DNA from: Lepiota brunneoincarnata | Lineage: Eukaryota > Basidiomycota > Agaricomycetes > Agaricales > Agaricaceae | Length of the DNA: 64,000 bases | Direction of reading: 5' to 3' | Assembly: GCA_023014365.1 (NCBI GenBank) | Contig: JAEBUN010000008.1 | Coordinates: forward strand, 1,364,001 to 1,428,000 | Shown: one piece after another, positions 34,715 to 44,225 of the stretch | How positions within the stretch are numbered: the stretch's first letter is position 1 | How the letters are laid out: each line of letters opens with the position of its first letter | Position numbers and translations under genes: made by a program | Notes under the pieces: generated by a model | Told to the model about the DNA's origin: nothing | Databases searched by the model: none | The model's input: only the letters and a program-made list of their open reading frames with translations

Positions 34715-36780
34715 AGGCCTATCCAAAGGGAAGGTGGACATTGAGAAATGGCTTATAATTCATTAATGGCATAGATAATTATTATAAATGGCAGAAAATG
34801 GTCAGAGGGCATGTGGGTACCCTGCCCCTTAGTATAGCACTGGCAAACAGCACTGGCAATATTTTAATTGCACCACTTCTACTGCAGCAATCCAGGGGGA
34901 GAGCAGGCATTGAGAAATGGCTTATAATTTGTTAATGGCACAGATAGTTATTGTAAATAGTGGGAAATGGTCAGATGGCATGTGTGTACCTTACCCCTTG
35001 GCATGGCACTGGCAAACAGCACTGGCAATATTTTAATTGTGCCACTTCTACTGCAGCTATCCAAAGGGAAGATAGGTGTTGATAAATGCTTTATAACTTG
35101 TCAATGGCCCAGATAATTATGGTAAAAGGTCAGTAATGATCAATGGCACCTCAACTGTCTTTGTCAAAAGTTCAGTGGTATTTCTGCACTACATATTAGT
35201 ATGAGAAATATGATACTCATTGAGCATATTTTAACTCATAGTAGGAACATTTCCTTTGGATCTTGTACTCAGTCATGGTTGCCTTTGCCAGATATGGATA
35301 TGTTTTAGGATATAAGACATATGGTGTTGCTGGACCTCCTGATGTTTCTACAGACATGTGTCTAACTGAGATCATAGGTGTCATGGTCCTAAACAATACC
35401 CCAAACTATGACTGCACTTGAGATAGTCCTCCCAATGTTATTTGAAAAATGGCATATGGAGAAAATTTTGTTTATGTCAGGAATTGGACAAATAAATTCA
35501 TTTGGAGGATTTCTGGTGCATAAACCACTTTCAAATCACTTGTTCCAGGATTTAAACAGCATTCTAAAGGGATTTAGATATATCAGACATGTACTTTAGC
35601 TAATTGGAAGCCCATGGTTGCACCATGATGTAAACAACCATATTAGTGTTCAAGAGCAACTCAACTTCAAGGCTTGTCAACATCTGGGCAGTACTCAGTC
35701 AAAGTACACCAACCACTTGTTTATATCTTGTTCAAATATTGCCCAAATCCTGGACCAAGTGATTTGAAAGTGGTTTATGCACCAGAAATCCTCCAAATGA
35801 ATTTATTTGTCCAATTCCTGACATAAACAAAATTTTCTCCATATGCCATTTTTCAAATAACATTGGGAGGACTATCTCAAGTGCAGTCATAGTTTGGGGT
35901 ATTGTTTAGGACCATGACACCTATGATCTCAGTTAGACACATGTCTGTAGAAACATCAGGAGGTCCAGCAACACCATATGTCTTATATCATAAAACATAT
36001 CCATATCTGGCAAAGGCAACCATGACTGAGTACAAGATCCAAAGGAAATGTTCCTACTATGAGTTAAAATATGCTCAATGAGTATCATATTTCTCATACT
36101 AATATGTAGTGCAGAAATACCACTGAACTTTTGACAAAGACAGTTGAGGTGCCATTGATCATTACTGACCTTTTACCATAATTATCTGGGCCATTGACAA
36201 GTTATAAAGCATTTATCAATACCTATCTTCCCTTTGGATAGCTGCAGTAGAAGTGGCACAATTAAAATATTGCCAGTGCTGTTTGCCAGTGCCATGCTGA
36301 GGGGTGGGGTACTCACATGCCCTCTGACCATTTTCCACTGTTTACAATAATTATCTGTGTTATTAACAAATTATAAGCCATTTCTCAATCCATACTCTCC
36401 CCCTGGATAGCTGCAGTAGAAGTGGCACAATTAAAGTATTGCTGGTGCCATTTGCTGGTGCCATGCTGAGGGATGGGATACCCACATGCCCTCCAACCAT
36501 TTTCCGCCATTTACAATAATTATCTGTGCTATTAACAAATTATAAGCCATTTCTCAATGCCTGCTCTCCCCCTGGATAGCTGCAGTAGAAGTGGCACAAT
36601 TAAAATATTGCCAGTACCATTTGCTGGTGCTATGCCAAGGGGCAGGGTACCCACATGCCCTCTGACCATTTCCCACCATTTACAATAATTATCCATGCCA
36701 TTAACAAATTATAAACTATTTCTCAATGCTGACCTCCCCTTTGGCTAGCTGCAGTGCAAGCAGCACAATTTAAATAATGC
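34715..36780. mobile_element. Foldback-type palindrome with tandem-repeated outer arms
   Basis: Inner arms (about 35090-35553 and 35745-36215) are near-perfect inverted repeats: I found a handful of mismatches over ~460 bp. They are separated by a 191-bp unique spacer (35554-35744). The outer arms consist of ~175-bp tandem units containing ATTGAGAAATGGCTTATAA and CTGGCAATATTTTAATTG. Roughly two units lie on the left and four on the right, inverted relative to each other. No transposase inside. Confidence 0.75.
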
Positions 36781-37490
36781 CACTGCTGTTTGCTGGTGCC
36801 ATGATTAGCATAGCACTCATGCCATATTTTGCCATCCCATTCCTCAGCACATCTATCATGTTCAGCATTTGATCTTGCAACAATTATGGCATTCATCAAC
36901 CTATCCAGCCTGCAATTTTGTTACATACACTCTACTATATGTGGTTACATAGATTGTGCCACCACACCCTTCTCCCCTCTCAGATTGCCACTTTTCACCC
37001 CCTACCCCTGGATTTCTAGTTACCATGATCCTGACCACTCAAGACCTCTTTGACTGTGGGATACAACCCACAGCAGAGCTTCATGGTGAGGTGGTACAGC
37101 TAGTGGGCCCACTGGCTCCCATTCACTCAATACAGTGTAGGTTGACTATGTGATGCAGTCCCTAGAACCTCCATGGCCTCATACAATGGAGTTTACTCCT
37201 TGCAGGCTTTCCTGGTAGCCCTTGGACATCTTGTGTATCCAAAATCTGCTGAGTGGAAGGCCTTGTGTTCTGCTACTTTGTTGTGGATGATTGCTCTTCC
37301 ATTCCAATTCCCATTCCTCAACCAGCTCATGAACTTGTTGGCCTCTGTACATAATATCCCATCCACCCTTGTCAGCCATGCACCATTCTGCAGCTTTGTT
37401 CTGGACAATCACTCTTCCATTCCCATTCCCATTCCTCACCTGGCTTGTTAGCTTGTTGGCCTCCATACATAATATCCCATCCACCCTTGG
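36781..37490. other. Unassigned sequence with ~120-bp imperfect repeats at its right end
   Basis: Two copies of a unit with GTTGGCCTCYRTACATAATATCC lie at about 37340 and 37458. No gene recognised. Confidence 0.35.
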
Positions 37491-37692
37491 TGGCCATGCA
37501 CCATTCTGCCACTTTGTCCTGGATGAACATCAAAGCCATCTGTCCTCACCAGCCATGGATCATTCTGCCACTTCATCCTGGACCAATATCATAGCCATCC
37601 ATCCTCACCAGCCATGGATTGTTCTGCTGCTTTGTCCTGGATAAACATCAAAGCCATCCATCCTCACCAGCCATGGATCATTCTGCCACTTC
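37491..37692. repeat. 59-bp minisatellite
   Basis: Units start CCAGCCATGGAT at 37549, 37608 and 37667, exactly 59 bp apart, with a more diverged unit before the first. Confidence 0.8.
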
Positions 37693-37939
37693 ATTGTATG
37701 ATGACTGAGCACAGCAACCCCTACAATAAGCTTTTCTTCCACCTTGCTGCAGACACTGGTTGATCTTTTTTCTTTTTTTTTTGTAAGCTTCATCATAGGC
37801 ATACATTTCTGCTTACCTTGTTCTGTTGGTCTTGGTATGTAATTTGATTATAAAGTACTTAAGCTCCAGCACAGCCTGTTGTTTTGTCCTCACCTTCCCC
37901 AATATTTATTGATCTTCTCATCCTCACCTCTCAATGCTT

Positions 37940-38402
37940 ATTGCAATGTCCAATACCAAAAATACTGATCTCATGCATATTCTTCTGAAAAGAGCATTCA
38001 TAAATGCTTTGAAAGAGATAATGGTGAGGGATGCCAACCTCTTTGTCAACATCAATACAATGAAGGTCAAAGTTGTTGTAAGTTATTCCTTCATTCCGTG
38101 ATATTCATGCTCTTACATTACCACTTACAGTTATCAGATAGACATATCAAATTCTCTGCAGACATGTTTGATAATCCAGACAATTGAGACAATGAAGGCA
38201 ACCCCCTACTGAATTTCATTGAAAGGGCTGCTGCAACCCAGGTTTTACCAAAGCTTTGTTGGTTCACAGGGATGATTAACAAAGAAGTTGAGATGCAGGG
38301 AGCCATCCAAGAGAGAATGTTGCATGAGTTGGGTGCTGTTCATATGGAGCTTGACAGGATGAAGGCATTGGTAGAACAAGATCATGATGTAGATGCTGAG
38401 TA
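37940..38402 (+). pseudogene. Helical-protein remnant, unassigned
   Basis: Reads MSNTKNTDLMHILLKRAF...VNINTMKVKVV, then a probable 65-nt intron (GTAAGTTATT...TTACAG), then RHIKFSADMF, a stop, and LNFIERAAATQVLP...MHELGAVHMELDRMKALVEQD ending D-A-E at about 38402. A coiled-coil-like C-terminus is likely. Family not recognised. Confidence 0.35.
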
Positions 38403-38599
38403 GGCTCCGCTCTTTCTCTATTGCTGTATACCATGCACATTGTGTATGTAATACTGTATGGGAATATCATGATGATAAATGACAAATGAGTTCACCCATA
38501 ATCATTTTGACACCCAACTCCCTACAGTATGTGGAGGTATCTTGGGAGGGTAGGCTGTGTAATTTTTGCTCAAGATTCTCAAACATGCTTCAACAGTAA

Positions 38600-38860
38600 T
38601 AGTAGATGGACATTCAACTTGCAAGTGGCCCTCATTTTGACCAAACATCCTGGATGTTCACCCTGTAAGTATCTTGAGTGACTAACCCCATATTAACTGA
38701 ATGTCCTGGATATTCAGCTTGTAAGTAACCCAAGTAAACCACTCCATATTAAGTGGATATCTAGGACATTCAACTTCCAAATGGCCCAAGTGGATAGCCC
38801 TCATTTTGCCCTGAACATCCTTGACATTCAGCTTGTAAGTAACCCAAGTGAACAGACTCC
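38600..38860. repeat. Imperfect 56-58-bp tandem repeat
   Basis: Units contain CATTCARCTTGTAAGTAACCC at about 38611, 38711, 38767 and 38825, with a more diverged one at 38655. On the minus strand they read as repeated TWVTYKLN peptides, which I take as a by-product of the repeat. Confidence 0.65.
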
Positions 38861-38869
38861 TACATGACA

Positions 38870-39430
38870 TACCTCAGAGAAATGTCAAATGAACCTCAAG
38901 TTTGTCAATTTCCATAAAAGGAAATATCAGAAACTCAGATCAAAAGCCCTTGGAGTAATAATATCCCCTTCCACTTCTTTCTTTAATATTTCTAGAGCAT
39001 ACATGAGCTCCACTATCACCAGAGTGTAAATACCCTATGTATTTTGTAGGGACCTTATTTAATTCACAAAGCTTAACCCATATTTGAAGTCTTCTCTCCT
39101 TCTTTCTCTCTTTTACTCTATTTCTCTTTCCCTGCCTTGTTTTGCCTCACCTTAATATCCTTAGCCATTGGAGGTCACTCATCTGATATCCCTTTATCAT
39201 CCCAAGTCATCTCAAGTCCATATATTAAGCAGTTTTTATTAAATTGCTCAATTTTGTCATATTTTCACTACTTTACCTACATAAACTGGGTAGAAGCCTC
39301 AACAACAGACAGATATTGTGATGCTTGCATACCTAAACCCCCAAACACCTCACCTATTACTCTTTCAGTTCAGAAACCCTGGTAAGTAGTGTTACAGTAG
39401 TGTACTGTACCCTGGTGGCAGTGTGGCAGC
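38870..39430. other. AT-rich stretch, nothing recognised
   Basis: No supported ORF or element ends. Confidence 0.4.
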
Positions 39431-39824
39431 TGTTACCTGGGTTAGGGGTTCACTCTTGAGTAGCATGGTGTTCAAGGCAAGATGTCTATACAGACTTGGT
39501 CTTGTCCTACTAAGTGTGACTTAGAGACAATGGAGCACTTATAAGTCCAGCTGGTTTAGGGGCAAAGAAGTATAGGAGGCAAGAACTGTATAACACTAAG
39601 ATAAGGATACAGGATAAAGTACAGTATCCTTATATACTACTTGGTGTGGCTGTGCTCCTACTATATATAATTGGACTGGGATAACTAAGAGTCATAATGA
39701 GTCAGAACAAGTCATAGCTATTTATAGTCCTTCTGATGTACACTACTGATGGTTTCAGAGTGACATATTAACATGAGAGAATTGTATTAATATAACTGTC
39801 CTTCTGATTGGAGCTCTGATAACA
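39431..39824 (+). mobile_element. Solo LTR, family 2, target duplication GCAGC
   Basis: TGTTACCTGG...TCTGATAACA, 394 bp, flanked by perfect GCAGC at 39426-39430 and 39825-39829. It has a single TAGGA at the point where the 27005-28106 copy carries a nested LTR, so it serves as the empty-site control. Confidence 0.85.
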
Positions 39825-40461
39825 GCAGCAGTATACAGTAGTGTCACAGTAGCATACCATAACCCTAGCTGTAGTGTGATGGTAGTGTGCAGTAATGCAC
39901 AGTAATATTACAGTAGTGTGGGGGTAGGATACAGTATTCCTGACAGTTATGTATAATAATATGGAGCAGGCCATTAAACCATGGTATTAGAGTAACAATA
40001 AGTGTTTATTAGCATTGATTATAAGTATATAAAGTCTATAATATCAATGTAAGGTGGTAGTAGTAGGTAGTAGATAGCAGTACCATGCATGGCAAATTCT
40101 TGGGGCCCCTATGAGGAGGTATACAATGAGATTGCTGAATCCAACATCATAGGAGAAACCCTGCAGAAGCTATGGAAGAAAACCAACAAATCACTCCTGT
40201 CAAAGAAAGAATAGAAGATCCCCAAATCTGATGCATACACTATGATATCTTCTATCCAGAACAACCCCCAATCTCAGAAACCACCATCATGCTCAACACC
40301 CACAGAACTCCCATGCCAGAATTCTCCCCAGTTATTCCTCCTCAACCCAACTCCACAGAAAACCCCCAAATCAATTACTATGAACCTTCTTACCTTGCCA
40401 AATATCCTGACAAGACAGATCATTGAGTCGTAATGGAATACAACTCTAGAAACAGACTTAA
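39825..40461. other. Unassigned remnant between two LTRs
   Basis: Contains AGTAATG-type repeats to about 39960 and a Pro-rich open stretch near 40240-40435. No family recognised. Confidence 0.3.
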
Positions 40462-40722
40462 TGTTATCAGAATTCCCATCAGAAGGACTATTAATAGTTA
40501 TGACTTGCTCTGACTCACCATAACTCATAATTACTCAGGTCTAGATATATATAGAAAGAGCATAGCCACACTTAGTAGTATATAAGGATACTGTACATTA
40601 CCTTGTATCTTTATCTTAGTGTTATAAAGTTCTTGCCTTCTATAGCTCTTTGCCCTTAAACTAGCTGGACTATAGTGCTCTGTCATCTCCAAGTTATGCC
40701 TAAACCCCTAATCCAGGTAACA
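40462..40722 (-). mobile_element. LTR family 2, internally shortened copy
   Basis: Plus strand reads TGTTATCAG...CCAGGTAACA, the reverse of the 39431 copy but ~130 bp shorter. Flanking 5-mers differ (CTTAA, TCAAC). Its right end abuts the duplicated host segment, so it may mark a rearrangement breakpoint. Confidence 0.7.
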
Positions 40723-41964
40723 TCAACCCTGGAAATGCATTGTTGCACCACAAAATCATTTTATTCATGAAATCACTAATTAATAAAATAACTAACTCTC
40801 TGTTGCTGAATAATATCAGTATATGATCATTGTCAGACACTGGGTGCAAGAGATTAGAATACTTTCTAAAGTATATGAAGGCAGACATCTCAGAAACTGA
40901 ACTAAGAATACCCAGACAAGTAAAAATAACACTAACTAACTTATTAGTGATAAGGCTATGAAAGAACAACTCTGGTATGAACATATCTGGGTGTTGTATC
41001 TAATACTTTGTTAACTAAGATATTAGTTAAGATACTAATGACTGTACAAAGACCTATTTCTCTCATTCTTGCTCTAGGAAGCAAACAAGTTATAATGCTT
41101 ATGTCATTTAGATAATACCTAGCCATTGTGACAGGTTCCAGAATGAATCTTGATGGAGAGATTATAGATTAGCTAATGTCCTAGTTACCTCAGAATTGTT
41201 CTGATGGTTTTGAGACATAATGAATAGGAATGGGGATATCTGATGATAGATAGTTCTCAAGCTAGTTTACTGTCTAAGTTTATAGAAACAAACTCTTAGA
41301 GCATAGAGGTTGAGAACCCAGGTGTGAGGAATCCAAGAACTGGATGAAAACATATAGATAGTTGTTAGTGAAGAAACTCACTAACCTGACTGGCTGTTAC
41401 TATAATTGGTCAGGCATCTAGGGAGCAAGTTCCTGAGAGTGAATTGATGTTGCTGATATTGGAACTTGTAGATTGATGACTGTAAATGATGAGGAGGCAA
41501 TAAAACAATGAAGTTGAATACTTGTTTCATGTATACCTATAAGTAAATTGTATTTTTTTCATAAACCTCATCTGTAATTTACATAGGAGGCAAGAAACTG
41601 CTTGCCTATTTCCCCCTTGATTGTATGGTTGATTAGGATAGGAATATAAAACATTTTTACATGATTTTCTTTGGTCATAGACCACCAGAGACTTAGAGTG
41701 TTATACTCTTTAAAACAGACCCTTTTGCTTAAACTTGAGAGCTGAATATGAGTTGATACAACTCTTCTGTTCTTAAGTAGAAAGTTTACTAACTTATATT
41801 TTATCAGGTTCCTCTTAGAGGCTTTGCCTCAGAAGTAAACTATGGAATTATAGAGCCATTTAACTGAGAAGTAAATATAGTATGCTAGAGCCCATTGTAT
41901 ACACTGTCCACTAGGTCTATTTAGCTTAGATACTTACTGCAGGAGCTTGCAAGAAGCCTGTCTC

Positions 41965-42673
41965 TGTTATGATCCTTGCTCCTTCTATATCTGAAGATAA
42001 CTAGAGAAGGCCTTCAATCACTCAACAAGGTGTCCAAGATGGTTGGCCTTGTAGAGCTTAGTGGATCACACTCAATGAGATAACAAGGGAACACACCAAG
42101 TTAAGGCAGAGAGGGGTTAATGACCTCTGTTAACAAGATTAAAGCTTAAGGCTTTAATCTTTACTTGTACAGGCCTTTATATACCTATGACATGCTATAT
42201 ACTCATTATAGGTAATAGGGCTATTCTACTGTTCTTGTGCAGCTTTGACCATAATGCACATCCTGGCTGATGGCATTCTGCTACTATACTTATCTTACAA
42301 TGAGTCACTATCCTCACTCTCCATTCCACTGTTGTGCAATGTTCTATCACTTTCCTCTGACTCATATTCTCCCTCTCCCAATCCTATCTCCATAGCTTCT
42401 TCATTCTCATTATTCATTCTCTCAGTATCTCCATCTGTGTCAAAGGCTGGATCTGTTGTTCCATTGCTATCTTCTTCCTCCTTGGGACACTCCAGGATGT
42501 CCTCCAGAGTTATCTCCATTCCTGTATCTCTTGCCAAGTCCTGCATGGCATGGTAATATTCCTCTTCCTCATCTTCATATTCCTGTGCCCATATTTGATC
42601 CATGGTCTCCTGTACCCATCTTGTATAGTTGAATATTTGTTCCAGCTCCTCCTTGTCTGGACTGTTCATAACA
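41965..42673 (-). mobile_element. ORF-bearing solo LTR (family A), target duplication GTCTC
   Basis: 709 bp, plus strand TGTTATGATCC...GTTCATAACA, flanked by GTCTC at 41960-41964 and 42674-42678. Nested in element X. TATATAAAGG (minus strand, near 42175) corresponds to the LTR promoter. Confidence 0.85.
42295..42669 (-). CDS. Conserved acidic ORF inside an LTR (124 aa)
   Basis: Intact reading frame starting four bases inside the LTR. It is collinear with the 27153-27524 ORF from MNS-x-D to the terminal D-S-D-S-L: NYTRWVQETMDQ, EYYHAMQDLARD, GMEITLEDILE, then an ESEES tail. It stays open although the two insertions are independent (different target sites). No domain recognised. Confidence 0.5.
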   Translation of the reverse strand: MNSPDKEELEQIFNYTRWVQETMDQIWAQEYEDEEEEYYHAMQDLARDTGMEITLEDILECPKEEEDSNGTTDPAFDTDGDTERMNNENEEAMEIGLGEGEYESEESDRTLHNSGMESEDSDSL

Positions 42674-43497
42674 GTCTCACTGAGTAGTATAAAGTTTTAT
42701 TGCATTGTTTAAAGCTGTAGTGTGCTAGGGCCCATTAGATAACACTGTCCACTAGGCCTACAAGGTTCAGACACTTACTGCAGGAGCTCACAAGAAGCCT
42801 GTCTCACTGGGTAGTGTAAAGTTATAGTATTGTCAAGAGAAAAGGACATAGTATACTAGGGCCCATTAGAAAACACTGTCTGCTAGGTCTATGGAGATTC
42901 ACTTATTGTGAAAGCTTGCTCTTTGCCTGACTTATTGAATAGTGAAGATATTAGCTCAAATATTATATAGTAATGAATATTGAAGTTCCCACTACATTCA
43001 GATAGTATAACTATTTGTCTAGTTTGGAAACCAAGAGAATAGTATACCAAAACCCCAAAACATTAGAATTAAATACATTTCTGAAGATTTGCAACAACCT
43101 CTCCCCCATGAACTTACAAAGCTGGAATTACCAAACTTGTTAATGAACTTCATTTTCAATCCTGTAAAGTAATCCACTTTTCAGCATGTAGGCTCTAATC
43201 ATATCCCAAGTTCATCTTGCCTTCTTTGTCTACAGTTTCCTACATATTTCAAAAGACAACAAAAGGTTTGCCTTGGCTTCTATGAAGCAGGTACAAGTTC
43301 TTGATGGATCTACTTGAGTTTCTTTTGCCATATATCTGATTGAGATGCATTGCTGTAGACATAAGTTGATCAAGTAGATCAGCATAGCCAGGGTTCAAGC
43401 TTCAGATAGTGTGAAACCCAGCCTCATTGAGGGCCCTGTTATAATCAGGCTTCAAGTGTGAACAATGAATGCTACATCCATCGACTCTGGTGTCAAC

Positions 43498-43932
43498 ATG
43501 CCAGTGCTTGCCACTAAATCTGAAATGGGATTTGAGGTAAGTTCTGGTCAATAGTCTGCTAATTTGCGGGCATGTTAGGTCCATTCCAACCTCTACCACA
43601 ACAACCACAGGTTAGAAAGATAAAATTCTTCTATCGAACCATTGGATTTGTTATTTTGGAACTGGGATCCATTATTCTCACCTACCACTGTTTAGTCAAA
43701 CCTATCCCCATCTGCCTCCGGTCCCACCCCTCGATCTACTCAGCCAAAACCTTCACAACCGCCATTGGGGTAGTGTGGCACACTCTTGCCACTCTTCTGG
43801 TCAAAGACGTTGCATTGTGCATTCTCAGTGCAGAATGCATGGCACAGTATCACCGTTCTGGAGACTTGAAGCCCGAAGTTTGGGACCGAGTACCACGTAT
43901 CACAAGTGGAATATTTATTCAAACATCCCATG
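43498..43932 (+). pseudogene. Truncated membrane-protein gene (copy 3)
   Basis: Keeps an ATG leader, intron donor GTAAGT, first helix (FVILELGSIILTY) and second hydrophobic region (VWHTLATLLVKDVALC). It is then cut at the same base as copy 2 (9516) and joined to the GH31 3' flank. The leader is CpG-decayed (e.g. MPVL where others read MQPL). Confidence 0.6.
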
Positions 43933-44225
43933 TATAGCACATTGAAAAAAAACGTCACACAGAGAAATTGTAATGAGTACTGAGCAAGACCATTCATGTA
44001 TTATATATACATGTCAAACCCCCCTAAGTGGTATTGCTATGTAGTACTATCGAAAAACACCAGGTCCATTCATTCCCCAACACAAACAATCTCCCCTCCA
44101 ACGTCAAATTCACGAATACTCCACCGAAAGGTTCCTATCAAACGCCACACCAACAGTAACATCCAAAACCTTATTTGCCGCATCAAAACCAATCCTCGAA
44201 GCACCCACATCCCTCCCATTGACCC

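Larger units (their letters stand above)
13772..40722. mobile_element. Nested, CpG-depleted transposon block
   Basis: AT-rich DNA with many TpG/CpA and very few CpG. From 13621 to about 15660, for example, there is no CG dinucleotide at all. It holds hAT, pogo and Tc1/mariner remnants, solo LTRs, a foldback palindrome and minisatellites, listed separately. The first ~145 bp (13772-13918) recur inverted at about 29715-29865. No host gene could be supported inside. Confidence 0.8.
40741..43183 (-). mobile_element. Element X, right copy (target duplication GCAT)
   Basis: Inverted copy of 21544-24423: plus strand TGTTGCACC...AATCCACTTTTCA, flanked by GCAT at 40737-40740 and 43184-43187. Removing the nested LTR at 41965-42673 leaves about 1.73 kb, presumably close to the original length. 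It inserted into the duplicated host segment, whose empty site is at about 8790 in the left copy. Confidence 0.8.

Noticed and set aside
38682..38870. Minus-strand repeat protein (TWVTYKLN repeats)
   Set aside because: It is explained by the 56-58-bp tandem DNA repeat; there is no start context or homologue.
13772..40722. AT-rich block as mitochondrial DNA
   Set aside because: It is made of nuclear-type transposons with target duplications, and its low CpG with high TpG/CpA indicates mutation, not organellar origin.
21544..43183. Left and right copies of element X as the LTRs of one large retrotransposon
   Set aside because: They are inverted relative to each other and have different target duplications (ACAG, GCAT).
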